This document shows, one piece after another, positions 1-8,836 of a DNA stretch of 64,000 nt (its first letter is position 1; the number at the start of each line of letters is the position of its first letter). The notes below the pieces were generated by a model. It had not been told where the DNA came from. It saw only the letters and a list, made by a program, of their open reading frames with translations, and searched no databases. The stretch is from Brevundimonas sp. Leaf363. Lineage in GTDB: Bacteria > Pseudomonadota > Alphaproteobacteria > Caulobacterales > Caulobacteraceae. Made by a program: the position numbers and the translations under genes. The stretch spans positions 186,001 to 250,000 of the forward strand of contig NZ_LMPZ01000002.1 in assembly GCF_001424025.1 (NCBI RefSeq), given 5' to 3'.

Positions 1-588
1 CAACTCGTCCAGGGCGTCCGACAGGCGCATCAGGATCAGGTCCGATCCCCGGTCGGTATGGACGCGCAGATAGTGGTCCTCGGACTGGACGGCGCGGATG
101 GCGGCGCCCCTCAGCTTGATCGGAAGGCGGTCGGGGAAGCGCGCCCTGGCCTGGCCGACGGCGGGGGCGTGGGTCTGGATCGGGCGGGCGCGCGTGACGA
201 AGACGTTGATGGCGCAGATGACGGCGGTGACCAGCACCACATATCCGGAGATCGTCGGCAGCAGGCTCAGCGGCATCCAGCGACCGTTCAGCGCCGGCCC
301 CGTGAACGCCCAGACGGCGACCGCCAGCGGGCCGGAGATGGCGGTGGTCAGCAGGCCCACGTTCAGCCAGGGCTTCTCGTCCAGGGCCACGAACCGGTCC
401 AGCAGCACCGAACACGCGTGCCCCCAGACGCCGCCCAGGATCATCATCGGCACCCAGTAGGCGAAGCGCACGTCCAGCGGCGCGCGATAGGTCTCGAAGG
501 CCCCGGTGATGGCCAGAACGACGCCGCCCAGGCCGGCGACGACCAGCCCGCGTCCGAACTCGCGCGGCTTCCAGTCTCCCAGTCGCAT
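1..588 (-). CDS. LytTR-family membrane-bound DNA-binding regulator (3' end missing)
   Basis: The gene runs off the left edge, so only about 196 N-terminal residues are visible. The protein has four hydrophobic segments (roughly residues 12-30, 40-60, 75-95 and 110-135), then a linker and the start of a LytTR DNA-binding domain. The visible signature is AVQSEDHYLRVHTDRGSDL followed by ILMRLSDALDEL, typical of membrane-anchored LytTR proteins. The start is ATG at 588-586, sharing one base with the stop of the upstream TetR gene (TGATG), so the two are almost certainly translationally coupled. It probably binds DNA at the membrane and controls itself or its neighbours. The ligand is unknown, and the C-terminus and stop codon cannot be seen. 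Confidence 0.8.
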   Translation of the reverse strand, partial: MRLGDWKPREFGRGLVVAGLGGVVLAITGAFETYRAPLDVRFAYWVPMMILGGVWGHACSVLLDRFVALDEKPWLNVGLLTTAISGPLAVAVWAFTGPALNGRWMPLSLLPTISGYVVLVTAVICAINVFVTRARPIQTHAPAVGQARARFPDRLPIKLRGAAIRAVQSEDHYLRVHTDRGSDLILMRLSDALDEL

Positions 589-1343
589 CAGCCGCGCTCG
601 GGCTGACAGACGGCGCGGAAGCCGGCGGCGGCGAAGCGGACCATGTAGTCGCCCGCCGTCTCCAGATCGCCGGAGCGGCACAGGCCGTTCGACAGCCGGT
701 CCAGCCGCCCGGTCTCGCCCAGGGTCAGGGTCAGGGCGCCGGACAGGTTGTGATAGGCCCAGTAGAGATCGACCTCGCGCGACCCCGGCAGGACCTGCGC
801 GATCAGTTCGATCAGGCGGCGAATCGCGGGATCGAAGTAGCGGGCCATGGTCTCGCCGCCGAAGGTCGGGCTGGCGTTCGTCTGGGCGACCAGGGCGGCG
901 TAGTGTTTCCACCCGGGACCGCCCTTCAGCGACCATTCGAACGGTGGGCGCAGGAACGCCTCCAGCACGCCTTCCAGCGTCATCGCTTCGCCCATCTGCT
1001 CGGCGTAGCGGTTGATGGCGTCGACCCGTTCGCTGTTCCAGACCTCTGCCCGGCGCAGGAAGACGGCGTCGAACAGTTCGCGCTTGGCCCCGAAGTAATA
1101 GTGCACAAGGGCCGTATCGACCCCCGCCTCGCGCGCCACCTCGCGGATCGTGACGCCATAGAAGCCGTGCTTGGAGAACAGGTCCTCCGCCGCGTCCAGG
1201 ATGGTCTCGCGGGTGTTGCCGGCATCGCGGACGCGGCTTTTGGGCGGGCGTCCCCGGCGGGCGGGGGCGCCGTCGCGCGCCGCGCCGGCACGATTGGTCT
1301 GCGCGGGGTTCGGCGCTGGGGTCGGCTTGGGCGCGAGCGTCAT
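588..1343 (-). CDS. TetR/AcrR-family transcriptional regulator
   Basis: 251 residues. The TetR helix-turn-helix lies at about residues 43-90 (RETILDAAEDLFSKHGFYG, then TIREVAREAGVDTALVHYYF). The rest is a helical ligand-binding domain with a hydrophobic core. The first 40 residues are Pro/Ala/Arg-rich and contain RRGRPPKSR, which resembles an AT-hook. The gene diverges from the TonB-dependent receptor at 1505 and overlaps the LytTR gene by one base, so it is the natural candidate repressor for both directions. A GTCATGAC palindrome lies 11 bp upstream of its ATG. The family is certain. The inducer and targets are inferred only from position. Confidence 0.93.
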   Translation of the reverse strand: MTLAPKPTPAPNPAQTNRAGAARDGAPARRGRPPKSRVRDAGNTRETILDAAEDLFSKHGFYGVTIREVAREAGVDTALVHYYFGAKRELFDAVFLRRAEVWNSERVDAINRYAEQMGEAMTLEGVLEAFLRPPFEWSLKGGPGWKHYAALVAQTNASPTFGGETMARYFDPAIRRLIELIAQVLPGSREVDLYWAYHNLSGALTLTLGETGRLDRLSNGLCRSGDLETAGDYMVRFAAAGFRAVCQPERG

Positions 1344-1354
1344 GGTCGCAACTA

Positions 1355-1362
1355 GTCATGAC
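1355..1362. promoter_or_regulatory. Candidate TetR operator half-site palindrome
   Basis: Exact 8-bp palindrome GTCATGAC in the divergent region between the TetR gene and the TonB-dependent receptor gene, close to the TetR start. A second GTCATG overlaps the TetR start codon itself (1339-1344). TetR proteins commonly repress divergent neighbours through palindromes placed here, but 8 bp is short and no consensus is known for this regulator. Confidence 0.25.
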
Positions 1363-1504
1363 CGGGCCGCCGGTGCAACGGCGCCACAGGGGCCGCCTAA
1401 CCCAGCGTCACCGTTTGACAGCCAGGTGATTACCGGTCAGGTTCCGGGAAAATCATTGAACGCTGAATAAAAGCGTCATCGGCAGGAAATCTGGAGGGCT
1501 ACCT

Positions 1505-3718
1505 ATGAACCGCTTTGTGAAAACCGCCTTGCTGGCGGGGGCCGCCTCGTGCGCGCTTTCGACCGGCGCCATGGCTCAGAACGCCAGCGTCAATGCGACC
1601 GCCGGCGAATCGTCGCTGGGCGACGTCATCGTCACCGCGCGTCGCCGCGACGAACAGCTAAAGGACGTCCCTGTCGCCGTCTCGGCCATCTCGGCTGAGA
1701 CGCTGCAACAGACCGGCGCCACCGACATCACCGCCCTGCAGCAGCAGACGCCGAACGCCACGGTCCAGATCGCCCGCGGCTCCAACTCGACCCTGATCTC
1801 CTTCATCCGCGGCGTCGGCCAACAGGATCCGCTGTGGGGCTTCGAGCCCGGCGTCGGCCTCTATGTCGACGACGTCTACATCGCCCGTCCGCAGGGTGCG
1901 GTGCTGGACATCTTCGACATCCAGCGCATCGAAGTGCTGCGCGGCCCGCAAGGCACGCTGTACGGCCGCAACACCATCGGCGGCGCGATCAAATATGTGA
2001 CCAGCCGTCTGGCTGCCGAGCCGGAGTTCATGATCCGCGGCACGGTCGGCTCCTATGACGAGCGCAACTTCCTCGGACAGGCCTCGCTGCCGATCGGCGA
2101 CACCTTCGCCATCGGCGGGGCGATCGCCACCTATGACCACGACGGCTACGGCACGAACCTGAACACGGGCCAGGATCAGTACGACAAGGACGTCACCGCC
2201 TACCGCGCCAGCGCCGAGTGGACCCCTTCGGACAACCTGTTCGTCCGGCTGGCATGGGACAAGGTGGAGGACAACTCCAGCCCCCGCCACGGTCACCGCG
2301 AAGTCGTCTCCAGCACCGGCAACTACCGTCCGCCGGCCAATGTCTATGACACCAACGCCGGCATCGTAGGCGAGCAGAAGGTGACGACCGAGGGCGTATC
2401 GCTGACCGGCGAATACCGCCTGAACGACACCATCACCCTGAAGTCGATCACCGCCTATCGCGAAGGCGACACGGCGACCGTCATCGACTTCGACGAGACG
2501 CCGCTGCCGACGCTGGACGTTCCCGCCCTCTATTCGGACGACCAGTTCACGCAAGAACTGCAGATCCTGTTCGAGGGCGATCGCTGGTCGGGCGTCGCCG
2601 GCCTGTTCTACCTAGACGGCACCTCGTCGGGCGTGTTCGACACCATCGCGGGCAACCTGGGCCTGTCCATCGCGGCGGCCGGTTCGGTCGACACCAAGTC
2701 GTTCTCGGCCTTCGCCGACTTCAGCTACGACATCACCGACCGTCTGCACGCGTCGATCGGCGGCCGCTATACCTCGGACGACAAGGAAGCCTCGGTCTAC
2801 CGCGCCTTCTTCCTGGGCGCGACGCGATCGCCGCTGACCGGCGGCGTCGACCGTGCGCCCCTGCTGGTGCGCACCAACTACACGGCGTCCGACACCTTCG
2901 ATAAGTTCACGCCGCGCGCCAGCCTGTCCTACGACTTCTCGGACGACGTGACCGGCTATGTCTCCGTCAGCCAGGGCTTCAAGTCCGGCGGCTGGGACAT
3001 GCGCGGCGACGCGGCACTGACGCCGCAGACGGTGGATGGCTATCAGCCGGAAACCGTCACCGCCTACGAACTGGGCCTGAAGGGCACGGCCCTGGACGGC
3101 CGCGTCCAGTTCGCCTCCGCCGCCTTCTACTCGGACTACCAGGACCAGCAGATCACGGTGCAGCAGGTGGCCACGCCGCCGGCCGTCGGCATCGCCTCGA
3201 TCGTCGACAACGTCGGTTCATCCAGCATCTACGGCGTGGAACTGGAAGGCACCGCCTTCCTGACGGACGCCCTGACCGCGCGGGCGTCGATCGGCTACCT
3301 GAAGAACGAGTTCGACGAGTACGTCACCTTCATCACCGGTTCGCCGGTCGACATCTCCGACACCAAGGAGCCCCAGAACTCGCCCGAGCTCTCGGCCTTC
3401 TTCGCGGTGAGCTACACGGCCCCGGTCCTGGGCGGCGAGCTGGTGGTGACGCCGTCGGTGTCCTACCGCTCGGACTATCACCTATTCGACCAGCCCGACC
3501 CGGTGCTGGACCAGGACGCCTACACCCTGCTGGACGTCGGCGCGGTGTGGACCTCGCCCAGCGGCCACTTCGAGGTGGGCGTCTTCGGCAAGAACCTGAC
3601 GGACGAACAGTACCGCGTGGGCGGCTACAACTTCCCGGGCGCGACCTACAACAACTCGATCTCCGCCTTCTACGGTCCGCCGCGGACCTGGTCGGTGCAG
3701 CTGACGGCCCGCTACTAG
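1505..3718 (+). CDS. TonB-dependent outer-membrane receptor
   Basis: 737 residues. A signal peptide covers residues 1-24 (cleavage after AMA) and a TonB box follows at about 39-47 (DVIVTARRR). The plug domain is at about 50-165 (includes VEVLRGPQGTLYGRNTIGG-type sequence). A 22-strand-type beta barrel fills the rest and ends in the aromatic TARY expected for barrel insertion. A Shine-Dalgarno GGAGGG precedes the ATG. It should take up a bulky substrate using energy from TonB-ExbBD. The sequence resembles the broad CirA/FecA-like group used by Caulobacterales and sphingomonads for many organic substrates, so the ligand cannot be named. It is followed by a strong terminator and then the MFS carrier gene, which may move the same substrate across the inner membrane. 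Confidence 0.95.
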   Translation: MNRFVKTALLAGAASCALSTGAMAQNASVNATAGESSLGDVIVTARRRDEQLKDVPVAVSAISAETLQQTGATDITALQQQTPNATVQIARGSNSTLISFIRGVGQQDPLWGFEPGVGLYVDDVYIARPQGAVLDIFDIQRIEVLRGPQGTLYGRNTIGGAIKYVTSRLAAEPEFMIRGTVGSYDERNFLGQASLPIGDTFAIGGAIATYDHDGYGTNLNTGQDQYDKDVTAYRASAEWTPSDNLFVRLAWDKVEDNSSPRHGHREVVSSTGNYRPPANVYDTNAGIVGEQKVTTEGVSLTGEYRLNDTITLKSITAYREGDTATVIDFDETPLPTLDVPALYSDDQFTQELQILFEGDRWSGVAGLFYLDGTSSGVFDTIAGNLGLSIAAAGSVDTKSFSAFADFSYDITDRLHASIGGRYTSDDKEASVYRAFFLGATRSPLTGGVDRAPLLVRTNYTASDTFDKFTPRASLSYDFSDDVTGYVSVSQGFKSGGWDMRGDAALTPQTVDGYQPETVTAYELGLKGTALDGRVQFASAAFYSDYQDQQITVQQVATPPAVGIASIVDNVGSSSIYGVELEGTAFLTDALTARASIGYLKNEFDEYVTFITGSPVDISDTKEPQNSPELSAFFAVSYTAPVLGGELVVTPSVSYRSDYHLFDQPDPVLDQDAYTLLDVGAVWTSPSGHFEVGVFGKNLTDEQYRVGGYNFPGATYNNSISAFYGPPRTWSVQLTARY

Positions 3719-3740
3719 GGCTGAGACAATCCTTCCTTGA

Positions 3741-3774
3741 GGGCGGCGGTTCGACAGGGCCGCCGCCCTTTTTC
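3741..3774 (+). terminator. Rho-independent terminator after the TonB-dependent receptor
   Basis: Perfect 9-bp stem GGGCGGCGG / CCGCCGCCC with a 10-nt loop, followed directly by TTTTT. It lies 22 bp after the stop of the receptor gene. Confidence 0.9.
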
Positions 3775-3832
3775 TCTCTGGCGCGGATGATCTAGGCTGC
3801 GCGCCGATCAAGAAGACGCATCGAGGACCGCC

Positions 3833-5188
3833 ATGGACGCCGCCGCACAGACCTCGCGACCCGCCGCATCCGGCTACCGCTTCTACGTCCTGGCGGTGCT
3901 GATCCTGATCTACATGCTGAACTTCCTGGATCGGCAGATCATCGGCATCCTGGCCACGCCGCTGAAGGCGCACTTCGGTCTGTCGGATACGCAGTTCGGC
4001 CTGCTGGGCGGCCTGGCCTTCGCCTCCGTCTATTCGACCCTGGCCATTCCCCTGGCCTGGGTGGCCGACCGGTTCAGCCGCGTCTGGGTGATGACCGGCG
4101 CCCTGGCGGTGTGGTCGGGCTTCACCGCCCTGTGCGGCGTCGCCGGCTCCTTCACCCAGCTGTTCCTGTTCCGCATGGGCGTGGGCGTGGGCGAGGCGGG
4201 CGGCGTGGCCCCGGCCTATTCGCTGATCGCCGACTACTTCCCCAAGGAACAGCGTGCCCGCGCCCTGGCCGCCTACGCCTTCGGCATCCCCTTGGGCACC
4301 GCCGCCGGCACGCTGGTCGGCGGGGTTCTGGCCGCCAAGTTCGGCTGGCAGACCGCCTTCATCGTCGTGGGCCTGCTGGGCGTGCTGGTCGCGCCCCTGC
4401 TGCGCCTGACCGTCAAGGATCCCAAGCGCGGCGGTCTGGATGCCCCCGTCATTGCCCAGCCCGTCGCGGCTCCTGCAGCGACTGAGAAACCCAAGGCGCC
4501 CAGCTTCGGCGCCGTGTGCAAGCTGCTGTTCGCCAAGCGCAGCTTCTGGCTGCTGTCGTTCGGCGCGGCCGCGTCCTCGGTCTGCGGTTACGGCGTCGCC
4601 GGCTGGCTGCCCAGCTTCTTCATGCGCAGCTTCGACCTCAGCCTGATCCAGACCAGCTGGTATTATTCCGGCATCGCCCTGGTCGGCGGCATCACCGGCA
4701 TCTGGGGCGGCGGCATGATCGCCGATCGCCTGGGCAAGAAGAACAAGGGCGCCTATCCGCTGGTGCCGGCCATCGCCTTCCTGATCTCGGCGCCCTGTTT
4801 CATCCTGGCGATGAACTCGGCTTGGCTGATCGGCCAGATCATCCCCGGCGGCGGCACCCAGGGTCAGGCCTTGACGGTCGCCTTCCTGATCTTCCTGATC
4901 CCGACGGGCCTGAACCTGACTTGGCTGGGGCCGATCACCGCCGCGGTCCAGCATCTGGTGCCGCCGCCGATGCGGACCACGGCCTCGGCCCTGTTCCTGC
5001 TGATCAACAACCTGCTGGGGATCGCCGTTGGCTTCTACTATTTCGGGGCCGTGTCCGACCTGCTGGCGCCCACCTTCGGCGAGGAGAGCCTGCGCTGGGC
5101 GATCTATACGGGCATGGGTTTCTACGTGCTGTCGTCCTTCCTGCTGATCGGCGCCTCGCGCACGCTGAAGCGGGATTGGGTGGAGTAG
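3833..5188 (+). CDS. MFS transporter, spinster-like (inner-membrane carrier)
   Basis: 451 residues with 12 predicted membrane helices and a cytoplasmic loop of about 30 residues in the middle (around 200-230). N-terminal features fit the spinster-like MFS group: MLNFLDRQIIGILATPLKAH in helix 1 and a loop 2-3 motif of the WVADRFSRVWVM type. This group includes carriers for sphingolipids, hexuronates and organic acids, so the substrate remains open. The gene follows the TonB-dependent receptor in the same direction, separated by a terminator, so it may have its own promoter in the 60 bp before its ATG. The pairing suggests outer- and inner-membrane steps for one compound. That is inference. Confidence 0.9.
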   Translation: MDAAAQTSRPAASGYRFYVLAVLILIYMLNFLDRQIIGILATPLKAHFGLSDTQFGLLGGLAFASVYSTLAIPLAWVADRFSRVWVMTGALAVWSGFTALCGVAGSFTQLFLFRMGVGVGEAGGVAPAYSLIADYFPKEQRARALAAYAFGIPLGTAAGTLVGGVLAAKFGWQTAFIVVGLLGVLVAPLLRLTVKDPKRGGLDAPVIAQPVAAPAATEKPKAPSFGAVCKLLFAKRSFWLLSFGAAASSVCGYGVAGWLPSFFMRSFDLSLIQTSWYYSGIALVGGITGIWGGGMIADRLGKKNKGAYPLVPAIAFLISAPCFILAMNSAWLIGQIIPGGGTQGQALTVAFLIFLIPTGLNLTWLGPITAAVQHLVPPPMRTTASALFLLINNLLGIAVGFYYFGAVSDLLAPTFGEESLRWAIYTGMGFYVLSSFLLIGASRTLKRDWVE

Positions 5189-5189
5189 T

Positions 5190-5316
5190 CTCCCTCCCCT
5201 TCATGGGGAGGGACGGCGAGCCCGAGAGCCCGGGTGGGGAAGTTCGCGAGCGGATGCCTCTACGAACCCCACCGCGTCGGCTGCGCCGACACCCCTCCCC
5301 ATAAAGGGGAGGGAGA
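5190..5316. repeat. Intergenic palindromic element, family A (copy A1)
   Basis: Two CCCTCCCC...GGGGAGGG hairpins (about 5191-5213 and 5291-5314) bracket an inner part containing GGGTGGGG and its partner ACCCCACC. It lies between the MFS gene and sucC. The same arrangement recurs at 12990, 25161 and 38261. It contains no gene. The terminal arms differ in loop sequence (TTCAT against ATAAA) while the stems are kept. Confidence 0.8.
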
Positions 5317-5388
5317 AGCGGTTGCACCTGCGAAGGTGGCGGTCCTATAAGCCCCCACCTCCCTCTTCGCAGGCATCCGGCGGCGTCC

Positions 5389-6578
<1,190 letters not shown>

Positions 6579-6579
<1 letters not shown>

Positions 6580-7100
6580 TGTTCGGGGCCATCGCCGCAG
6601 CGTTGGCCCTGGTTGCTCCGCAAGCCGTGCCCGGAGCGTCTTTCGATACAGCCTTGAACATGCTTCGGGCTGGGTGCCTTGACGTGCGAGGCGACCGCGA
6701 TGCGTTCAATGCGGTCGCGCGCGCGCGAGGTTGGCGATCGCTGCCTTTGAGCGCCCGCTCGCCAAACGATTGGATAGACGCCTATCAGGTTGACACGCTC
6801 ATCGTGCGCCTCTCGCACAGGCCTGCGCAGGACGGTCCCTTGCCCATCCCGGAGCAACTCATCTGCACGGTAGATTATGCGCCTTACGTCACGGATTGGC
6901 GGCAGCGCATGGCCTCCGTCACTGTCGATGGGGTAGCGCTTGGAGAGTCAGGCGATGTGCCCTCATCCTATCGACTGCCTCCTGGCTTCAATTTAGGCAT
7001 CTGGGACTTCGCGAACGGTGATCGATTACACGTAACCGCGATTACGGCGGAGCGGCGGATCGAACTCTCCGTCAACTACGACTACCCTACGGCTCAGTAG
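6579..7100 (+). CDS. Small secreted protein of unknown function inside the sucCD operon
   Basis: 173 residues. The ATG overlaps the sucC stop codon (TGATG), so it is translated from the sucC message. The first 19 residues form a likely signal peptide ([20 protein letters not shown]), giving a periplasmic protein of about 150 residues with cysteines that could pair. I recognise no family. The base composition is visibly less GC-rich than the flanking genes, with runs such as TCATCCTATCGACTGC and TTTAGGCATC. It is followed by a toxin-antitoxin pair, so the three genes may have arrived together. Confidence 0.75.
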
Positions 7101-7150
7101 GTCACGCGGGTTGTGTGCTCCACATAACCCGTGTAACTCCTCCGCGTGAC
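7101..7150 (+). promoter_or_regulatory. Nested inverted repeats over the antitoxin start (candidate operator)
   Basis: An outer exact inverted repeat GTCACGCGG (7101-7109) / CCGCGTGAC (7142-7150) encloses an imperfect palindrome at 7107-7131. In the inner palindrome CGGGTT pairs with AACCCG and TGTG with CACA. The outer right arm contains the GTG start of the antitoxin gene. VapB-type antitoxins usually bind palindromes in front of their own gene. In RNA the outer arms could also hide the start codon. The repeats are seen directly; the function is inferred. Confidence 0.55.
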
Positions 7151-7400
7151 CCGCAACCTGACCCTCGCAATCGACGACGACCTTCTCGACAAGGTGCGGG
7201 TGCTGGCGGCTATGAAGCGGACGACGGTCAATGAGGCGGTGCGCGGCTTCCTGACCCAATGGGTCCAACAGGAGACGTCCAAGGACGAGGCACGCGAGGC
7301 GCTGCTCAAGCTCATCGACGAATCCAAGGGCCGGATGGGCGATTGGAGACCCGGTAAGCGCGACGAAATCTACAGCGGGGACCGTCGGTTTGATCGCTGA
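7146..7400 (+). CDS. VapB-like antitoxin (ribbon-helix-helix type)
   Basis: 84 residues from a GTG start. Residues 1-40 have the short strand plus two helices of a ribbon-helix-helix protein (MTRNLTLAIDDDLLDKVRVL, then AAMKRTTVNEAVRGFL). The second half is charged (KDEAREALLKLIDESKGRMG), as expected for a toxin-neutralising tail. The end overlaps the start of a PIN-domain toxin gene by 11 bp, the usual organisation of a type II pair. It should bind and block the neighbouring ribonuclease and repress its own promoter, probably at the inverted repeats over its start. Its position between sucC and sucD is unusual. Confidence 0.85.
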   Translation: MTRNLTLAIDDDLLDKVRVLAAMKRTTVNEAVRGFLTQWVQQETSKDEAREALLKLIDESKGRMGDWRPGKRDEIYSGDRRFDR

Positions 7401-7815
7401 TCCCGAGGTCTTTCTCGACACCAACATCCTGCTCTACGCCGCGCTTGGCCAGGACCATGCGGGGTATCGGTGGGACCGTGCGCGCGAGATCGCGCTGACC
7501 GAGGACTACTGCACTTCGGGGCAGGTTCTGGCGGAGTTCTACAACGTCGCCACGCGCAAGGGCGCGCCCCCGCTGACATCAGATGAAGCGCGCGAATGGG
7601 TTCGCGTTATCGCCCTGAAGCCGTGTCAGCCCGTGACGCCGGACGTGGTCGTAGCCGGCATCGACAACGCCCGGCGCTATCAGCTGTCCTATTGGGACGG
7701 CGCCATCATCGCCGCTGCCGAGAAGATCGGCGCGCGCGTCCTCTATTCCGAAGACCTCAATCACGGCCAGACCTATGGGTCCGTCCGCGTCGAAAACCCC
7801 TTCCTTCCCGCCTGA
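7390..7815 (+). CDS. VapC-like PIN-domain toxin (ribonuclease)
   Basis: 141 residues, PIN fold. The acidic active-site residues are visible: D10 (FLDTNILLYA), E49 (QVLAEFYNV), D103 (SYWDGAIIAAA) and D122 (YSEDLNHG). These coordinate the metal for RNA cleavage, so the toxin appears intact. The start is TTG at 7390, with 11 bp overlap with the antitoxin. An in-frame later start is unlikely because D10 is needed. VapC proteins cut initiator tRNA or rRNA; the target here is unknown. The sucD gene starts 18 bp after its stop, so toxin and TCA-cycle enzyme probably share a transcript. Confidence 0.9.
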   Translation: MIADPEVFLDTNILLYAALGQDHAGYRWDRAREIALTEDYCTSGQVLAEFYNVATRKGAPPLTSDEAREWVRVIALKPCQPVTPDVVVAGIDNARRYQLSYWDGAIIAAAEKIGARVLYSEDLNHGQTYGSVRVENPFLPA

Positions 7816-7833
7816 CTTAACAAGCGAGCCTTT

Positions 7834-8736
7834 ATGTCCATCCTCGTCGACAAGAACACCAAGATCATCGTCCAGGGCCTGACCGGCAAGACGGGCGGGT
7901 TCCATACCGAGCAGGCGCTGGCCTATCACGGCACCCAGATGGTCGCGGGCGTGCACCCGACCAAGGGCGGGACCAACTGGACCGGCTCGCACGGCGAGAG
8001 CCTGCCGATCTACGCCTCGGTCGCCGAAGCCAAGGACGCCACGGGCGCCGACGCAAGCGTGATCTATGTGCCGCCGTCGGGCGCCGCGGCCGCCATCATC
8101 GAGGCCATAGACGCCGAGATCCCCTTCATCACCTGCATCACCGAGGGCATCCCGGTCTTGGACATGGTCAAGGTGAAGCGTCACCTCGAAGGCTCCAAGT
8201 CGCGCCTGCTGGGCCCCAACTGCCCGGGCATCATGACGCCGGACGAGTGCAAGATTGGCATCATGCCGGGCTCCATCTTCAAGAAGGGCAACGTCGGCAT
8301 CGTGTCGCGTTCCGGCACCCTGACCTATGAGGCGGTGTTCCAGACAACCAACGAGGGTCTGGGCCAGACCACGGCCGTCGGCATCGGCGGCGATCCCGTC
8401 AAGGGCACCGAGTTCATCGATGTGCTGGAGATGTTCCTGGCCGACGATGAAACCACCTCGATCATCATGATCGGCGAGATCGGCGGCGGCGCCGAGGAAG
8501 ACGCGGCCCAGTTCCTGATCGACGAGGCCAAGAAGGGCCGCTCCAAGCCGATGGCCGGTTTCATCGCGGGCCGCACCGCTCCGAAGGGCCGCACCATGGG
8601 CCACGCCGGCGCGGTGGTCTCGGGCGGCAAGGGCGATGCGGAATCCAAGATCGCGGCCATGGAAGCGGCCGGCATCAAGGTCTCCCCCTCGCCGGCGCGC
8701 CTGGGCAAGACCTTGGTCGAAGTGCTGAAGGGCTAA
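7834..8736 (+). CDS. sucD: Succinyl-CoA synthetase alpha subunit
   Basis: 300 residues, normal length. An N-terminal CoA-binding Rossmann domain ([19 protein letters not shown]) is followed by the ligase domain. The phosphorylated histidine is H257 in [13 protein letters not shown], and the phosphohistidine-loop partner [11 protein letters not shown] is present. It forms the SucCD heterotetramer that makes ATP from succinyl-CoA. It starts 18 bp after the VapC-like gene and ends before a good terminator, so the transcription unit is sucC, small secreted gene, vapBC, sucD. Confidence 0.98.
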   Translation: MSILVDKNTKIIVQGLTGKTGGFHTEQALAYHGTQMVAGVHPTKGGTNWTGSHGESLPIYASVAEAKDATGADASVIYVPPSGAAAAIIEAIDAEIPFITCITEGIPVLDMVKVKRHLEGSKSRLLGPNCPGIMTPDECKIGIMPGSIFKKGNVGIVSRSGTLTYEAVFQTTNEGLGQTTAVGIGGDPVKGTEFIDVLEMFLADDETTSIIMIGEIGGGAEEDAAQFLIDEAKKGRSKPMAGFIAGRTAPKGRTMGHAGAVVSGGKGDAESKIAAMEAAGIKVSPSPARLGKTLVEVLKG

Positions 8737-8798
8737 GCCCTTCAGGGCGCTATGCTCGCCGCGCGGCGGCTCGCGACTTGAGCGCCTTCTGAACACTG

Positions 8799-8830
8799 AG
8801 CCCCGTCGCCGTCTGGCGGTGGGGCTTTTT
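8799..8830 (+). terminator. Rho-independent terminator after sucD
   Basis: The stem AGCCCC/GGGGCT and inner CGCC/GGCG close a GTCT loop and are followed by TTTTT. It lies 60 bp after the sucD stop and 7 bp before the stop of the convergent rmuC gene. Confidence 0.88.
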
Positions 8831-8836
8831 GCTGGC

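Noticed and set aside
7390..7400. Possible frameshift between the antitoxin and toxin genes.
   Set aside because: The 11-bp overlap with a TTG start is the normal layout for a type II pair, and both products are intact.
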